Made by a program: the position numbers and the translations under genes
Shown here: in pieces, positions 49,706 to 62,505 of the stretch
How positions within the stretch are numbered: position 1 is the first letter of the stretch
Layout: each line of letters begins with the position of its first letter
Notes under the pieces: model-generated
Database searches by the model: none
The model's input: the letters and a program-made list of their open reading frames with translations, nothing else
What the model was told of the DNA's origin: nothing
Source of the DNA: Thamnaconus septentrionalis
Taxonomy: Eukaryota; Chordata; Actinopteri; Tetraodontiformes; Monacanthidae
Length of the DNA stretch: 64,000 nucleotides
Assembly: GCA_009823395.1 (NCBI GenBank)
Contig: CM020514.1
Coordinates: 4,776,966 to 4,840,965, forward strand
Direction of reading: 5' to 3'

Positions 49706-49766
<61 letters not shown>
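49690..49766. repeat. (TG)n/(TA)n compound microsatellite
   Basis: A short TG block followed by a long TA block. Confidence 0.95.
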
Positions 49767-49768
<2 letters not shown>

Positions 49769-52236
49769 TTGTATATGGCCCTTTCATCTTCCAAAGACAT
49801 ATACAATCAAATCTTTGATTTGAACACAGGAAGTTAACTAAAGTCCCACCATTTCCGCACCTTTTAAGCACAAAGCTCATTAATTCAGGGAACATGAAAA
49901 GAGATCCAGACATCAATAACGTAAAAACAAGCGAAGGCTGTCACCGTAGAACCAAATGCATCCATGAGAGGGCAGGAAATTGTCTGTGCGCGAGTGTGTG
50001 CGCGTGTCGAGTCGAGGAGCTTGTGTGTTTGTCGCACGTAACGGGGTGACGCCGGAGGTTTCAGCAGCCACTCGGCTATAAAATTGCTAGCTGAGAGGGA
50101 ATTAGCGGGGATGGAGAGGCAGAGAGGGGAGACGGGGAAGTGGAGCTGACCTGCAGAATGACTCGGGTAACGGCGTCCCGTAAACTCTGCAACGACGCTG
50201 CCGTCTTTTTCTCTATTTTTTTTTTTTTTTTCCGGAAATTTGTTGACCTGAAGTACGTTGAGCCGCATGATTAACAACCGCAGACGAGGGCGAACGAGCA
50301 GGGGCGAAGTTTACGGAACGGTGGAGGAGATTATTAGCGCAATTTTTTTTATTTGCTTAAAGGGCCAAAAAGTTTTTTTTTCACCACTAGTGAGCGCAAC
50401 GGAGCACAGCACAAACGAAGACAAAGAGGCTTCGGAGCACCTCATCTACATTGCTCCCTAAACAAAGAACAAACACCCACTGAGCGAATGAGGAAAATGT
50501 TGTATGTATATAATTGATATTGGCTCCAAAAACTAGCTTACTGGCTTACTTTCTAGTCTCCAGCTTTATGTGCAGTTTTATATGTCAATCAATCAATCAA
50601 TCACACACACAAGCCTTGTAAGTGTATTAAACTTACCTGATATTTCCCCTCTACAGTGGAAATACAGGATATACAGAAAAGTACAAGGCTGTTGACTCAG
50701 TCCTTTGAGCCAAACCTTTTGTTCTTTGAAGGCCTGTCAAGAGGAAACCAGGCAGTGTGTGGTGCCGAGCTGCTGTACAGGAACAACATATTCTCCTCTC
50801 TGAATTTTAATGCACTCTGAGAGCTAAGGGTCAATCCGGCTGGCCGCAGCGACACAAACAAACCAAACGCCTCACGTGTATCACTCACTGACTCTCCCGC
50901 ACGGGATGCATGTTGTTTTGTTTTTTTTTTTTTTATCTAAATCCTGCACAAATGAGTCTCTTACAAGGGAATGAATTGCCCTCCCACCCATTCACTGTGC
51001 AGCGTATTGACTCGAACCTGCTGTATCGCTGCGCAGACAGCAGCGGCAGCACAATCATCTGATTGTCAAGGTTAACGGGGAGAGAAGAAGAAAAAGTGGT
51101 ACGACTTAAGACATGAAGTCGATGCTGACAGCCTGAGGTGCAGAGAGGCTCAGGAGGCTCAGGAGGCAGAGGGAGAAGCCGATTTGGAAATAAAACAACA
51201 GCATAATTTTTGCTGTTTATAACACTGTTTGCTTTAATAGTTCTTCAAACGGCACAAAACCTCTTAATGGGTCTGATTTTTGAGTAATAACATCAATTTT
51301 TCCAACTGGCAACATACATTTATGCTTTTTCTTTTTCCATGTCCAGTTCCATTCATCAGAGGCACTGATCAGCTGGATAGCAGCGCACGAACAAGATAAT
51401 TAAACCAGGATATGAAGTCTGTTGGAATCAATCTGTCAACATTCCAGCTGTCAGATGGCGCACACCCAAAAAACCGCAAGATCCAAATGAGACGTACCTC
51501 GCCGTCGCCGCCGTCGTCACGTGACGCCGGAGCGTGGAGCCTCGCAGCCGAACGCGTCTGCCGCAGCTCATCCAGCATAATTTCCTGTAAGCAGCCCTGA
51601 CCGCGGCGTCACACAACGGCGTCGCTCCATCTATCTCGACAAGTGCCGTCGATATGGCTGGGGCCGTCCAGATGAGCCTTGATTATCCGCCCCTGGGAAG
51701 TACCATCGATCTGCGACCCGCTCTCTGTGCTTACCAGCAGTCCTGGAGGTGCAGAAAAGTGTGTTTGCCAGAAACACTCCCGCCACTTCATCTGAGCCGA
51801 GCTGATGAACTAGTGGTGAGTAAAAAGGCCTTGCGAGGAGATGCCTTGTCAATACGCATGAGGAGAGGAGAATATTAGCGGGGGGAAGAAAGCGGACGGG
51901 GCTTCGACGTGGTTTGAAAAGTGAATTTGCTCGACGCTTTGGGTTGAGCGTTTTCAGGGCGCGCGGTCACCGCAGCGAAATGCTAAAGCTGTTGGCGCAG
52001 ACACGCCCAAGGACAACAATGTCTAAAAGAGTGTTTTTGAGCATCTTTAATAACTATGACATTGGGCCTGTTGGTGTCAAGACTACCTGAGTAAAACATC
52101 AAACTGGCAACCACCTCAGTTTGTGTCCCTTGCTAATGGCCAACAGGATACCAAGCACCCCAACTTCACTTTGGCTCTGCAACAAAAGCTACCTCTGTGC
52201 ATGTCGGGATATTTTCTCAAATGAAAGAACTATGGC

Positions 52237-52720
52237 CAAAGGTGTCAAAAGTATTTACATTCTGTACTTAAGTAAAAGTATGTGTAAAAAAAAAAAATAC
52301 TCCTGTAAAAGTACTCTTCAACTCATTTGATCAAGTTAAAGAGAGAAAGAACAGGTTCGGAAATCTACTTGAGTAAAAAGTGAAAATAATATATATTTTT
52401 TGAAAATATGATACATTTGAAATGATACATTTGTTGGTCATTTTGCCAAAATGAAGAAGTTGTGACAGAATGATCAAAGCTGACCTCAAAGCTGATGTAC
52501 TCAAAAATAGTCTCACTCTAAAATAGAATCCACTTTTAAGCTTAACAGCAAGGAGCAGAGTTCAAATAGCTCCACTTCAAGCAACAACAATGGATTACTT
52601 TTAACAGAATTGATATGTTTTAGACACAAAAGTCACAAACATATTTTTTCAATGTAGGATACCGGAAAAATCTACTTAAGTGCAGCCACAGTGTTTGTAC
52701 TTTGTTACTTCGCACCTCTG
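52237..52720. mobile_element. Tol2-like hAT non-autonomous element
   Basis: The left end CAAAGGTGTCAAAAGTATTT and the right end, as reverse complement, CAGAGGTGCGAAGTAACAAA match the terminal style of Tol2-related elements (CAGAGGTG…AAGTA). Subterminal ACTTAAGTAAAAGTA and CTACTTGAGTAAAAAG repeats are visible. The 8-bp flanks (ACTATGGC and TTAATGAC) agree only at half the positions, so the duplication is eroded or the left end is slightly off. No transposase frame remains. Confidence 0.7.
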
Positions 52721-55700
52721 TTAATGACTCAGCTAAAATATGTTCAGTTTGGGTCAAAACACATCACAGCAGTACAAGAAAAGTACAAGTTGTTATTTCA
52801 CTAGCACATCTGGTGGGTTGGTGGCACTGGCACCTCGTTCACAACGTGTATTAACCAGCAAAGAGTTTTTTGGTTTTTTGCCATTTATGCCTTTCCAACG
52901 ACACGCCTTTCCAGACGACTTGTAAGCAGATAAAAGAAGCGAAGGAGCAGCTGTGTCTTTACTTTGGATAGTTACAGATGAGGGGTGACTGGGAATCAAG
53001 GACTGGGCGCAACTAAGGTGCATGCAAGGGAGACTCCTTGGCTGGTATCAAGGGATCAAAGGCGCAGGGCCCAATCCGTTGGATCCACGCACTTGCAACT
53101 GAGTGTGTATTTTGATTGCAGATGCACGCGTTTTAGATCTATCCAAACCAAACCACAAGCACAGCATCACATTGTTAAGATACCAGATGCCAGCGTGCGC
53201 ATCCGTGACAGGACTACATGAAGGTCCTTCGCCCAAACGGCCGGTGAAAACAATCAGCGGAGCAGAGAGGGCTGGTGTTTACCGAGACAGGCCTGCCCAG
53301 GCGGGCGAGCGCTTTGCATCAAAGGGGAACAGAGGAGAAGAAAGGCGGCGGGTTTCATCAGCCAGCCGACGCCGCCTCTCCCGAGACCTGTTGTTCTAAT
53401 TGTCCCTTTTGTTCCTCCAGTTGTTCCGCAGACAGTTTCTGTGAAGATAGAACCATCCGCGCACGCCGGCATCAGAATATCAAACGCGCGGCGGGAACGC
53501 GAAGCCCTTGGTGGCCAATCCGAAGCCGAAGAATTTTCACCCGGGCCTCGAATCCAAATCTCCACGATCGACAAAAGGGGGGTGCCAGCAGCATCACTTC
53601 AGAATCGGTCACATCTGAGTGGATTACCGCCGTGTCCCTCTTAACAACATGTTTGCATGCACTTATAAGACGCTCCCCCCACAACCTCTGCCGTCTTATC
53701 TCGACACACCGCAAACACAAGATTGGACCGCTCCTTCCCCCTAATTCCTGTTATCTCAGGTGCGACCGCTGTCTGCCAGACCGTCCCCCGCCCCGCTCAC
53801 ACACACGTTCACCCCCTCCGCCCCATCTGTGTCTCCACAAGCGACGACTCAGGACTCTGTAATTGCCTTTTAATCTGGCGGAGGACGGGACACGAGTCGG
53901 CGTCAGGTAAATCCGGCAAAGCTTACAAGAGGAAGGTCGCAGGTGTGGATAAAGTCGATACGGTGGGTGGGGTAAGTCTGGATCACGGACGGATGGAGGC
54001 ATACTGGCAGACAACGGCGATCCATTGTTTGTGGTTGCCTTTTTGACGAGTTCAGGCGCGGAGCAAGAGCATTTTCCGAGGAGCTCACGTTCGTCCAAAT
54101 AAACTGCATCTGACATTTGCAGTTCAAGTCAAACATCAGGCGCAATTTGGACTCTAATCAAAAATGTTATCTTTGCGTGGCTGAAACCATCATCAGATGT
54201 CATATTGTTTTCTGAAATGCAACTGCTGGTTCAGACTCCGGCCATGTCTCTAAACATAAGAAGGTCATCTGTATATAATGAAAGGTGTGAGGGAAAATGC
54301 AATTTGGAGGACCCATAATATTCAAAATTGGCTTTACCATTGCTATTTTTTTCAAGCAATAATTCATGTCACTAGCCTACAAAGGGAATAAAAGCCACCC
54401 TTTATTATTTCACAGTGGGCATTTCCCTGGTTGGTTGAACACCCGCCTGGAGGGGATCATCTTCTTTACGTCCCCTTGCAAGCATTTGGGTGGTTCGACT
54501 AAAAACATCAGAGTTAGCAGGAGAGTGAACAGCGTCCCGTAAACAGGAGACTATAAACAGAGGGCTTAATGTTCTCTTTTCTGGAGATATTTGGTTTTTT
54601 TTGGAGGGGACTTGTTAACCGTGAGCGTATGGACACCCCTTAATCAAACCCTGCACACCAATCGGAGGCCTCGCACCGTTGCCCATTGGCTCCACCGAAG
54701 GTATGGAAACCTGACCCCTCGTCCAATGCCCTCTCCAGTGTTCTAAATTCCTTTGTCAAGATCCCTTCCCCTTCATCCTCAGTACAGTCCCTTACCCGTC
54801 ATTAGCTCGCCCTTCCTCCTTCCTCACCGCCCTCCCTCTCCCCCTCTGAGAAACAGCATCTCCGCTCTGTCCTCTGTCCTCTGTCCTCGTTCTCTCCATC
54901 AGTGTGAATTACAGTTTGTTTGCCTCCCCCCCTCCCAGAGCCGGGTTCAAAGCGCTCCCATTACTCACAAAAAAGGTCAGCATCCATTCCTCCTGACGCT
55001 CGCCTTTTGTCCTGAGCAAAGACGGCGGCGTCTCCATTAACAAAGCCCAGCGGGGGACAGAGTCCGAGGCGGCGGCGGCGGGGTCGTCCCCTCAGTCGGC
55101 CATTATTACGTCTGCGGTTACATGTCGGCCGGCGGCACAGCGCGAGTCCAGCCAAAGTCAAACGAGCCAGTTTGATCTTTCGGAGAAACGCAGGCAAAAA
55201 GGTTTGGCGGCAGCGGGATGTTTCTCTGCCAACTCCGCTCGCTGTCACAATTGAGTAGAAGTTGCCCATTGGCCATGAACTGAAGAGTCGCGACAGGGAA
55301 ATTCAAATTCTGCCCACGTGCAGACAGGCGCTTGCAACAAGTCCACTGTAAAGAATGAATGTCTTTCAAAAATACAATATAGCAAAATAATAATAATCAT
55401 AATAACAGTAAGGGTAAACGGGGGCGTTGATGCCTCGCAGACGCGCCAGCCTTTCGCTCGGTGTCAGGATCAGAGTTAGCGGGGCGGAATGACAACATGA
55501 CAATAAACAGGATTTGCTGCCAAGGTTTCAAAGCGCTGTTTGTCACCGAGTCACCAGCGGGGGGTCGGGAGTATGAATGCAGTCAGTCTGAGCGCTCGCT
55601 GACTCCTTCCTTCCCCTCGCCGTCGCCCCTCGTAGATTTTGATTCGTCAGAACGTTACGAAGACGCCCCCCTTTGAAGGCTTTCCGAGGAGGAAAGTGTC

Positions 55701-57394
55701 ATTTTCACCTCTGATTATTTTACAATTTATTTTGTTGTCAAAATGTGGTGAAGTTGCCAGTGATTCGTTGTCGCTGTGCTTCTGTGTGAGAGTACCTCGG
55801 TTGTGATGAATCATCTAAGGTTAATGGTTCAGTAGACTTTTTATTTTTTGCTCGCTTGTCTCCACGTTTATAAAAGATTTTTATAGCAAGTGGCCAAAAA
55901 TACTGTATTTTTTTCTTTTTTTTTTCCTCGACTACCCTCAGGAGCAATACTGGATATTTGTAAAGTTGTTTTCCTTCCATACTCTCATATTTATCCTTTC
56001 ATCATGTTTCTATGTTAATTGGAGCAACAACAGTCACTTGAACCTAATACTGTATAGAAGATTCAATGACATCAATCTTAAAACGGCCAACAGTCGACAT
56101 ATCAACCCTACAGACAGTCCAGTCAGTCCTATGTGAACATACTTTGTACCCAAAGTATTACCAGAGTATTAACAGCTGGGTACAGAAGAACAGATGTGAT
56201 TTTGCCACTCCACAACCACTAGCATCCACTCGCAAAGTGAGCCAAGAAAGTCTGAAATTAGACCTTTTATTCCTTCTTTTTTTGTTTTTTTTGTTTTTTA
56301 AACCGCATTCAAATCATCCAGATAACCCTGAAGTAGATGCAGTGCAATTGTTTCCAATGCTTCAACTTGTTCAGACAAAGTTTGGAAGCCATTGAAAACT
56401 TTTCAAATGTTTATGGAAATGCCGAGGGGACCTTTTATACAAATCTGTAAATATGCTTCTTTTTTTTTTTCCTTTAATATTTTTTTTTTTTTTTTGGCAA
56501 GGAACAGTTTTGCCTGCTACACCTACAAGCGTTGAATTATTCAACTGCGCACTGTAAAAAAAAAAAAAGAATAAAAAAGTGTCTGTGCATTTGGATCAGT
56601 TTGATTGTTCATCCTTCTCTTCAGTTGTTTGTGCAAACAAAACAGAAAGCACAACCTCAACGTGCATTTTATGTTGTTCTTTTTGCCCCCTTTGCTCACG
56701 TGACGTGTCTTGGCACGACAATAATGTATGGAACTGTACGAAAGCAGGGAGTGACTCCACCATGCAGACACTCGCCAGAGGCTCACTTTTCATCTCCGCC
56801 TACTATTAAAAGATCCTTTCGCTTTTCGACTCCTCTTGTAATTCCCGCGGCGTCGCCATGCAAATTTGATGAGGAGTAACCCCGTTAGGAGGCTGCCAGA
56901 GAGCTACAGGGCCAGTAAAAGTTCCAGCTGTGCCACAGAGCTGCCCCCCCTCCACCCCACCCTCGCCTCACCATCACCACCAACGTGACGCCAGCACGGC
57001 TGCACAGAATCTTACGCAATGACCTCGTCTGACTGGCCAAATGTGGGGAGAGAACAAATCTATCGAGGCTTGGCGGGGCCAAATGTGTGTAGCTGCACAT
57101 CTGACTTTTATATGGTGTCCATCCAACCACTAAATTCAACACTGCATCACAGCAGCACCGTGTACTTTCCGTCGTCTAAATTGAGAAGACTGCATATTCA
57201 ACCCTCAGTTTACACCTTGTTGCTAAAACGCCGGGTTGGCGTCTGCTAAAGCTGATGCTCTGTGGGACTTAAGGCTGTTTCAGGGGGAGGAAGCAACAGC
57301 AGTTTTCTGACATCGGTGACGCTTTATTGTAAGCAATGTGTGTCTTATTAAACATTCTCTAAAAAGCTGAACAAGTATGGAGTACGTGGTTTTA
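52721..57394. other. intron 1 sequence, mostly unique
   Basis: GC-rich stretches at 53200-53560 and 54980-55180 (with GGCGGCGGCGGCGGGG at about 55069-55084) may be regulatory. T/A runs occur at 56459-56496 and 56556-56570. No spliced exon was supported. Confidence 0.35.
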
Positions 57395-58082
57395 AATGTC
57401 TGAAATTTAGAAAAACAACCAAAAACAACGATGTCGCAGATTGATGATGCAGCCGTGCATGCAGCGTCATTGATATGCGACGACGCACCAAAACAAGCAT
57501 GGCGGCTGCAAAAGGAAAAAACAGCAATTGCGTTTGATTAGCTGGAAATACCAAACATTATTTTGAGTTCGTCTCATCTAAATCAAAGAATATCGTGGTT
57601 CGTTGTACGTTATGTGCAGGAAACGGAACGTTTTCAGCTTTAAAAAAATATCCACGTCGAACCTCGTACATTGTTGAAGGCCATGTTTGCAAGCAAGTCA
57701 GCAGTACTGCGCAGTAGACATTGTTCAACTACTGTGCTTCGGATTATTTCAACAATATGGGCTGTGCAAAAGGCACCGGCGCTGTGCATGAGTTCATTCT
57801 GTGAAATGTGCAGTGTGCGTTCAGGGAGCAAACGTTCACTCATGTTCAGAGGACAGAGGCAATATTTGGAACTGCGGTGCAACTGCAACTTGCACTTTAA
57901 TAAAGTTCATTCCAAAGCACTGAGCAACTGTCACTTTATTTTTTTTTTTAAAACTTAAGTAATTAGTAATTGATTACTTATGAAACAAAGTAGTTAAAGG
58001 AGTAATTAGATGACTTTTTAAAAGCGTAATCAGTAATCAGTAGTTCGATTACTTTCATGGAGTAATCCCAACAACAACACTG
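57395..58082 (+). mobile_element. hAT-type family 1 copy B with fossil BED finger
   Basis: It is the reverse-orientation relative of the copy at 26240-26778. From about 57561 it reads F-E-F-V-S-S-K-S-K-N-I-V-V-R-C-T-L-C-A-G, the start of a BED-type zinc finger as in hAT transposases. It is preceded by an ATG at 57499 in a frame broken by a stop. The right end (…GGAGTAATCCCAACAACAACACTG) is intact and the left terminus is missing. It retains about 250 bp of internal sequence absent from copy A. Confidence 0.75.
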
Positions 58083-58263
58083 CCAACCGGCCTGACTTTT
58101 CAACGGCCCCCCTGAGGCTCGCGTGCACACGCGCGCGTGTGCTGCGGAGACATTATTGGATGCTGCGAGCTCTCACATTTCCACAGCATCTCCAGAGGCC
58201 TCCCAACATCTCGGGCACGGAAACTCAATTACGCGGGCCGAGATTTTGATTTCTTAGAATAAC

Positions 58264-58279
58264 GGGGGGGGGGGGGGGG
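58264..58279. repeat. poly-G run (16 G)
   Basis: A homopolymer at the left edge of the CpG-rich promoter block. Confidence 0.95.
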
Positions 58280-58821
58280 TTGCGGGACGAAATTCAATTA
58301 AGCGGCGCTCAGATTATATGCAGGCCGAGCTCTCGGAGGAAAGGCCCGGCAGGGATGCGCGGCGCTGCGCTGTGCAGGAATGCTGTGCCGCGTCTGCCAG
58401 GACAAAAAAAAAACAAAACAAAGCTGGACGCCGACGAAATCCACAAGTGCGCGTTGAACGGGGAACAAACGTGAGCACGCGCAAGTTCTCACGGGAAGCA
58501 TCTCCAAAATAAAAAAAAAAAAAAAAAAAAGGTGGCATCGCGGTGCACAACACCTCCTCCGCGCGCAACTGAAAAGGGTGCCTCGTCAACAGGAGCTCGC
58601 GCGCTCAACCCAGGCTGGTCTGGCCCGAGGATGCGATGCCTCGGCCAGTGATGCCGGGCGGTGATCACGGATGTGTCCGGCGGCAGCGTCCTGCCTCCCC
58701 GCCGGCCACACCGGCCGCACCGCAACCACCACCACCTTCCCGCGCCCGCTCCTTCAATGTCCCCGCTGACGGCGAGCGTGTCCGGTATGACCCGGTCGTG
58801 ACAGGTGACGGGAGAGAGTCG

Positions 58822-58824
58822 CCA

Positions 58825-58860
<36 letters not shown>

Positions 58861-58862
58861 CA
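58822..58862. repeat. (CGCA)n microsatellite
   Basis: About ten CGCA units. A shorter related tract lies at 58946-58968. Both lie at the 5' end of intron 1, within 400 bp of the exon 1 donor. Confidence 0.95.
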
Positions 58863-59130
58863 CCGGTTTGAATCATCCTCCTCCACATCAGCAGAATCCG
58901 TAGAAGATGCTGGAGGAGGACCAGGAGGCGTAAAGGCACCCAACACGCACGCGCACGCACGCACGCACCTCACCAGCCCCCAAACACATTTTTCACCTCA
59001 CTTGGCTTTGGCAGTCACTGAAATGCGGCGTCTAACCTTGGCAGAGTGAGTGAGTGAGTGAGCGAGGGGTGGGAAGGAGGGTGGGATGAAACAAAACCAA
59101 GTACAGAGGGGAGAAAGGCAGCTTGCCCAC

Positions 59131-59187
59131 CTCGTCCTGTTGCGGCTGGCTCTGCCTCTGGCTCTGCTGCTCCTTCGTAGCCGTCAT
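59131..59187 (-). CDS. dpp10: dpp10-like first coding exon (cytoplasmic N-terminus)
   Basis: Read on the minus strand, an ATG at 59187-59185 opens 19 codons that begin MTATKEQQ and end QQDE. A GT donor (GAG|GTGGGC, GT at 59130-59129) follows directly and leaves phase 0. An in-frame TAA lies seven codons upstream and the ATG has A at -3, so this is the first usable start in this frame. DPP6 and DPP10 proteins have short alternative cytoplasmic N-termini, some beginning MT(A/T)-x-K and rich in Q, P and S. This exon fits that pattern and joins in frame to exon 2 (…QQDE|DLGG…). These N-termini tune Kv4 channel inactivation in mammals. The exon is short and low in complexity, so the call rests on its frame, donor, CpG-rich setting and resemblance to the family start. 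A 19-bp A run at 59234-59252 (poly-T in the transcript sense), followed by CCTCTCCAAG, could be a weak acceptor of an untranslated upstream exon. Confidence 0.72.
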
Positions 59188-59642
59188 TGTAAACTCCTGC
59201 TCGCGTTAAACTTGGCCCGATCCCTTGGAGAGGAAAAAAAAAAAAAAAAAAAGATCCGCTCGGCTCCAAAATAAAAGTCTCCCGGAGGAGGAGGAGGAGG
59301 CGGATGGAGAGGAGCGATGCGGCGGCGGGAGAAGGAAGGAAGGAAGGAAGGAACTGCGGAATCTTAAGCAGGAGCGAGAAGGGACGGGTTCGTCATTCGT
59401 CACTGCGCGTGTGTGCGCGGGGAGTCTCGGGCAAGCGCGTGACGGGGGAGCCGGTGACGCGCGCCAGCGCGGGGAAATAGATTTCGGGTGGACGGCAGAC
59501 AGCACAAGGAAGAGATTCCGCCGACGACGAGAGAGCCTCGATCCCCTCCCCTTCACATCTCAGCGCTGAGCTTCTTCTCCGGTCCGAGCTCGACAACTCT
59601 GCCGACTGTCTGCTCGCGGTGGCGGCGGCGCTGGGGTTTTTA

Positions 59643-59684
59643 GAGGAGGAGGAGGAGGGGGAGGAGGAAGAGGAGGAGGAGGAG
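59643..59684. repeat. (GAG)n purine tract in the probable 5' UTR or promoter
   Basis: A near-continuous GAG/GGA run, pyrimidine-rich on the transcribed (minus) sense strand. It lies about 460 bp upstream of the ATG. Confidence 0.9.
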
Positions 59685-59960
59685 TGATCATGGGGTCTTG
59701 TGACGGATAGGGGTAGTGAGTTGGTGAGGGGAGGGACGGGGGGACGAGAGAGCAGCCTGAACTTCCGGTGTCTCACTCGGGCTGGAGGACACCATCGGGT
59801 CGAGCCGAAAGAAAGAAATGCGGAGCTGTCCGCGGTGCTGAACAGCCCGCCTCCGTGCAGCGTGGGCGCGCCACAGCCGAGCCTCCTCCGCCGGCGGCAT
59901 CGGTCGATATGAGGGGAGAGCGCGCGCTCCACTTGGCGTGCTTGGAGAGATTTAATAAAA

Positions 59961-60411
59961 TGAAATAAAAACAAAAATACGTATTAGGATGGTTATTTCT
60001 CCCTCACCAGACCAGAGCTGCCTCGTGCAAGTGAATTATCCAAAGCTCTGTTGCCTGCATGCTCTCTGTCTCTCTCTCTCTCTCTCTTAGCAATGTGTTT
60101 GCAGTCTACAGCTAAATTTCATGACTGGTCTCTGCTAAGAGTAAAAAAAAAAGTTTAAAAAAAAAGTGTCACTGGCCCCACGCTTCTTCACAAAATGCTG
60201 GATATTCTGAGTGCACGGTGTGCAGGCAGCATATAGAAGTTCAAGATGTTTCAAAATGTGTATGTGCAGTGACGGAACACTTCACCCACTCTGGAGTGTA
60301 ATGGCGTAATAGCTGGCCGCTTGAAGTCCTCCTCCACCAGTTAATGTTGGAGAGTGCGAATAGCTAAGAGCTCCATGGTAGGACGGCACATTATAATCAG
60401 GCATAAATCTT

Positions 60412-60414
<3 letters not shown>
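59961..60414. other. upstream flank, AT-richer, nothing recognised
   Basis: (CT)n lies at 60066-60088. The base composition drops sharply from the CpG block. Confidence 0.45.

Positions 60415-60453
<39 letters not shown>
60415..60453. repeat. (GT)n microsatellite
   Basis: About 19 GT units that directly abut a hAT end. Confidence 0.95.
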
Positions 60454-60457
<4 letters not shown>

Positions 60458-60662
60458 GTTGTTGGTATTACGCCATAAAAGTAATCCAACGCCTGATTAT
60501 TACTCATTTAAAAGTAATGTAATTACTTCTTTAACTACTTTGTTCCATAAGTAATCAATTACTAATTACTTTAGTTATTAAAAAAAAAAAAAAAAAGATG
60601 AAGTAACAGTTACTCAGTGCTTTGGAATGAACTTAAAAAAGTCCTTGTCAGTGCACACCATG
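60454..60662 (-). mobile_element. hAT-type family 1 copy C, truncated
   Basis: It starts CAGTGTTGTTGGTATTACGC and runs parallel to the reverse complement of the right end of copy B, as far as ACTCAGTGCTTTGGAATGAA. No coding part remains. Confidence 0.7.
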
Positions 60663-60681
60663 GCAGGCAAAGGCTATATCA

Positions 60682-62399
<1,718 letters not shown>

Positions 62400-62430
62400 A
62401 ATGGACGTGGATTGGATAATGGACGTGGAT

Positions 62431-62434
<4 letters not shown>

Positions 62435-62498
<64 letters not shown>

Positions 62499-62505
62499 TA
62501 TGTAT
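62435..62505. repeat. (TA)n microsatellite
   Basis: About 70 bp of TA. It is bracketed by two different short direct repeats, ATGGACGTGGAT twice on the left (62401-62430) and GTCACTTCAGTGGA twice on the right. Confidence 0.95.

Larger units (their letters stand above)
46527..52236. other. intron 1 middle: unique sequence and microsatellites
   Basis: Repeat-poor blocks at 46750-47340 and 47640-48060 carry many ATTA and TAAT cores and could be regulatory. (AC)n lies at 47577-47606 and TG/TA repeats at 49690-49766. No convincing alternative dpp10 first exon was found. Confidence 0.35.
38451..59130 (-). other. dpp10 intron 1 (20680 bp)
   Basis: This is the interval between the exon 1 donor and the exon 2 acceptor, both of GT-AG type. 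It contains a 1.16-kb hAT-type element, a second short hAT fragment, a TTAATC-rich dispersed element, a Tol2-like element and one large fragment of a BED-finger hAT element. It also has several microsatellites and long repeat-poor stretches. I found no additional first exon with a convincing minus-strand start, although mammalian DPP10 uses several. Intron 1 of mammalian DPP10 is far longer, so this gene is compact, as expected for a fish. Confidence 0.7.
58090..59960 (-). promoter_or_regulatory. CpG-rich block around the first exon, probable dpp10 promoter
   Basis: This block is clearly richer in G+C and CpG than its flanks and surrounds the first coding exon. The transcript would run leftwards, so the likely start region is about 59270-59930, upstream of the ATG on the minus strand. 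No TATA box stands out, as is usual for CpG-island promoters. The block also holds a purine-rich (GAG)n tract at 59643-59684 and GAAG and GAGT repeats on the + strand. Two CGCA-type arrays (58822-58862 and 58946-58968) lie just inside intron 1. The exact transcription start cannot be read from the sequence. Confidence 0.5.

Noticed and set aside
53275..53862. Long plus-strand open frame (195 codons)
   Set aside because: It sits in GC-rich DNA where several frames on both strands are open. The translation is compositionally biased (Arg, Pro, Ser), matches no family I know and lacks convincing splice context.
59393..59974. Minus-strand open frame (193 codons) upstream of exon 1
   Set aside because: It is created by the (GAG)n/CpG-rich promoter DNA (Ser and Arg runs). 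It lies where the 5' UTR or promoter should be and has no similarity to DPP N-termini.
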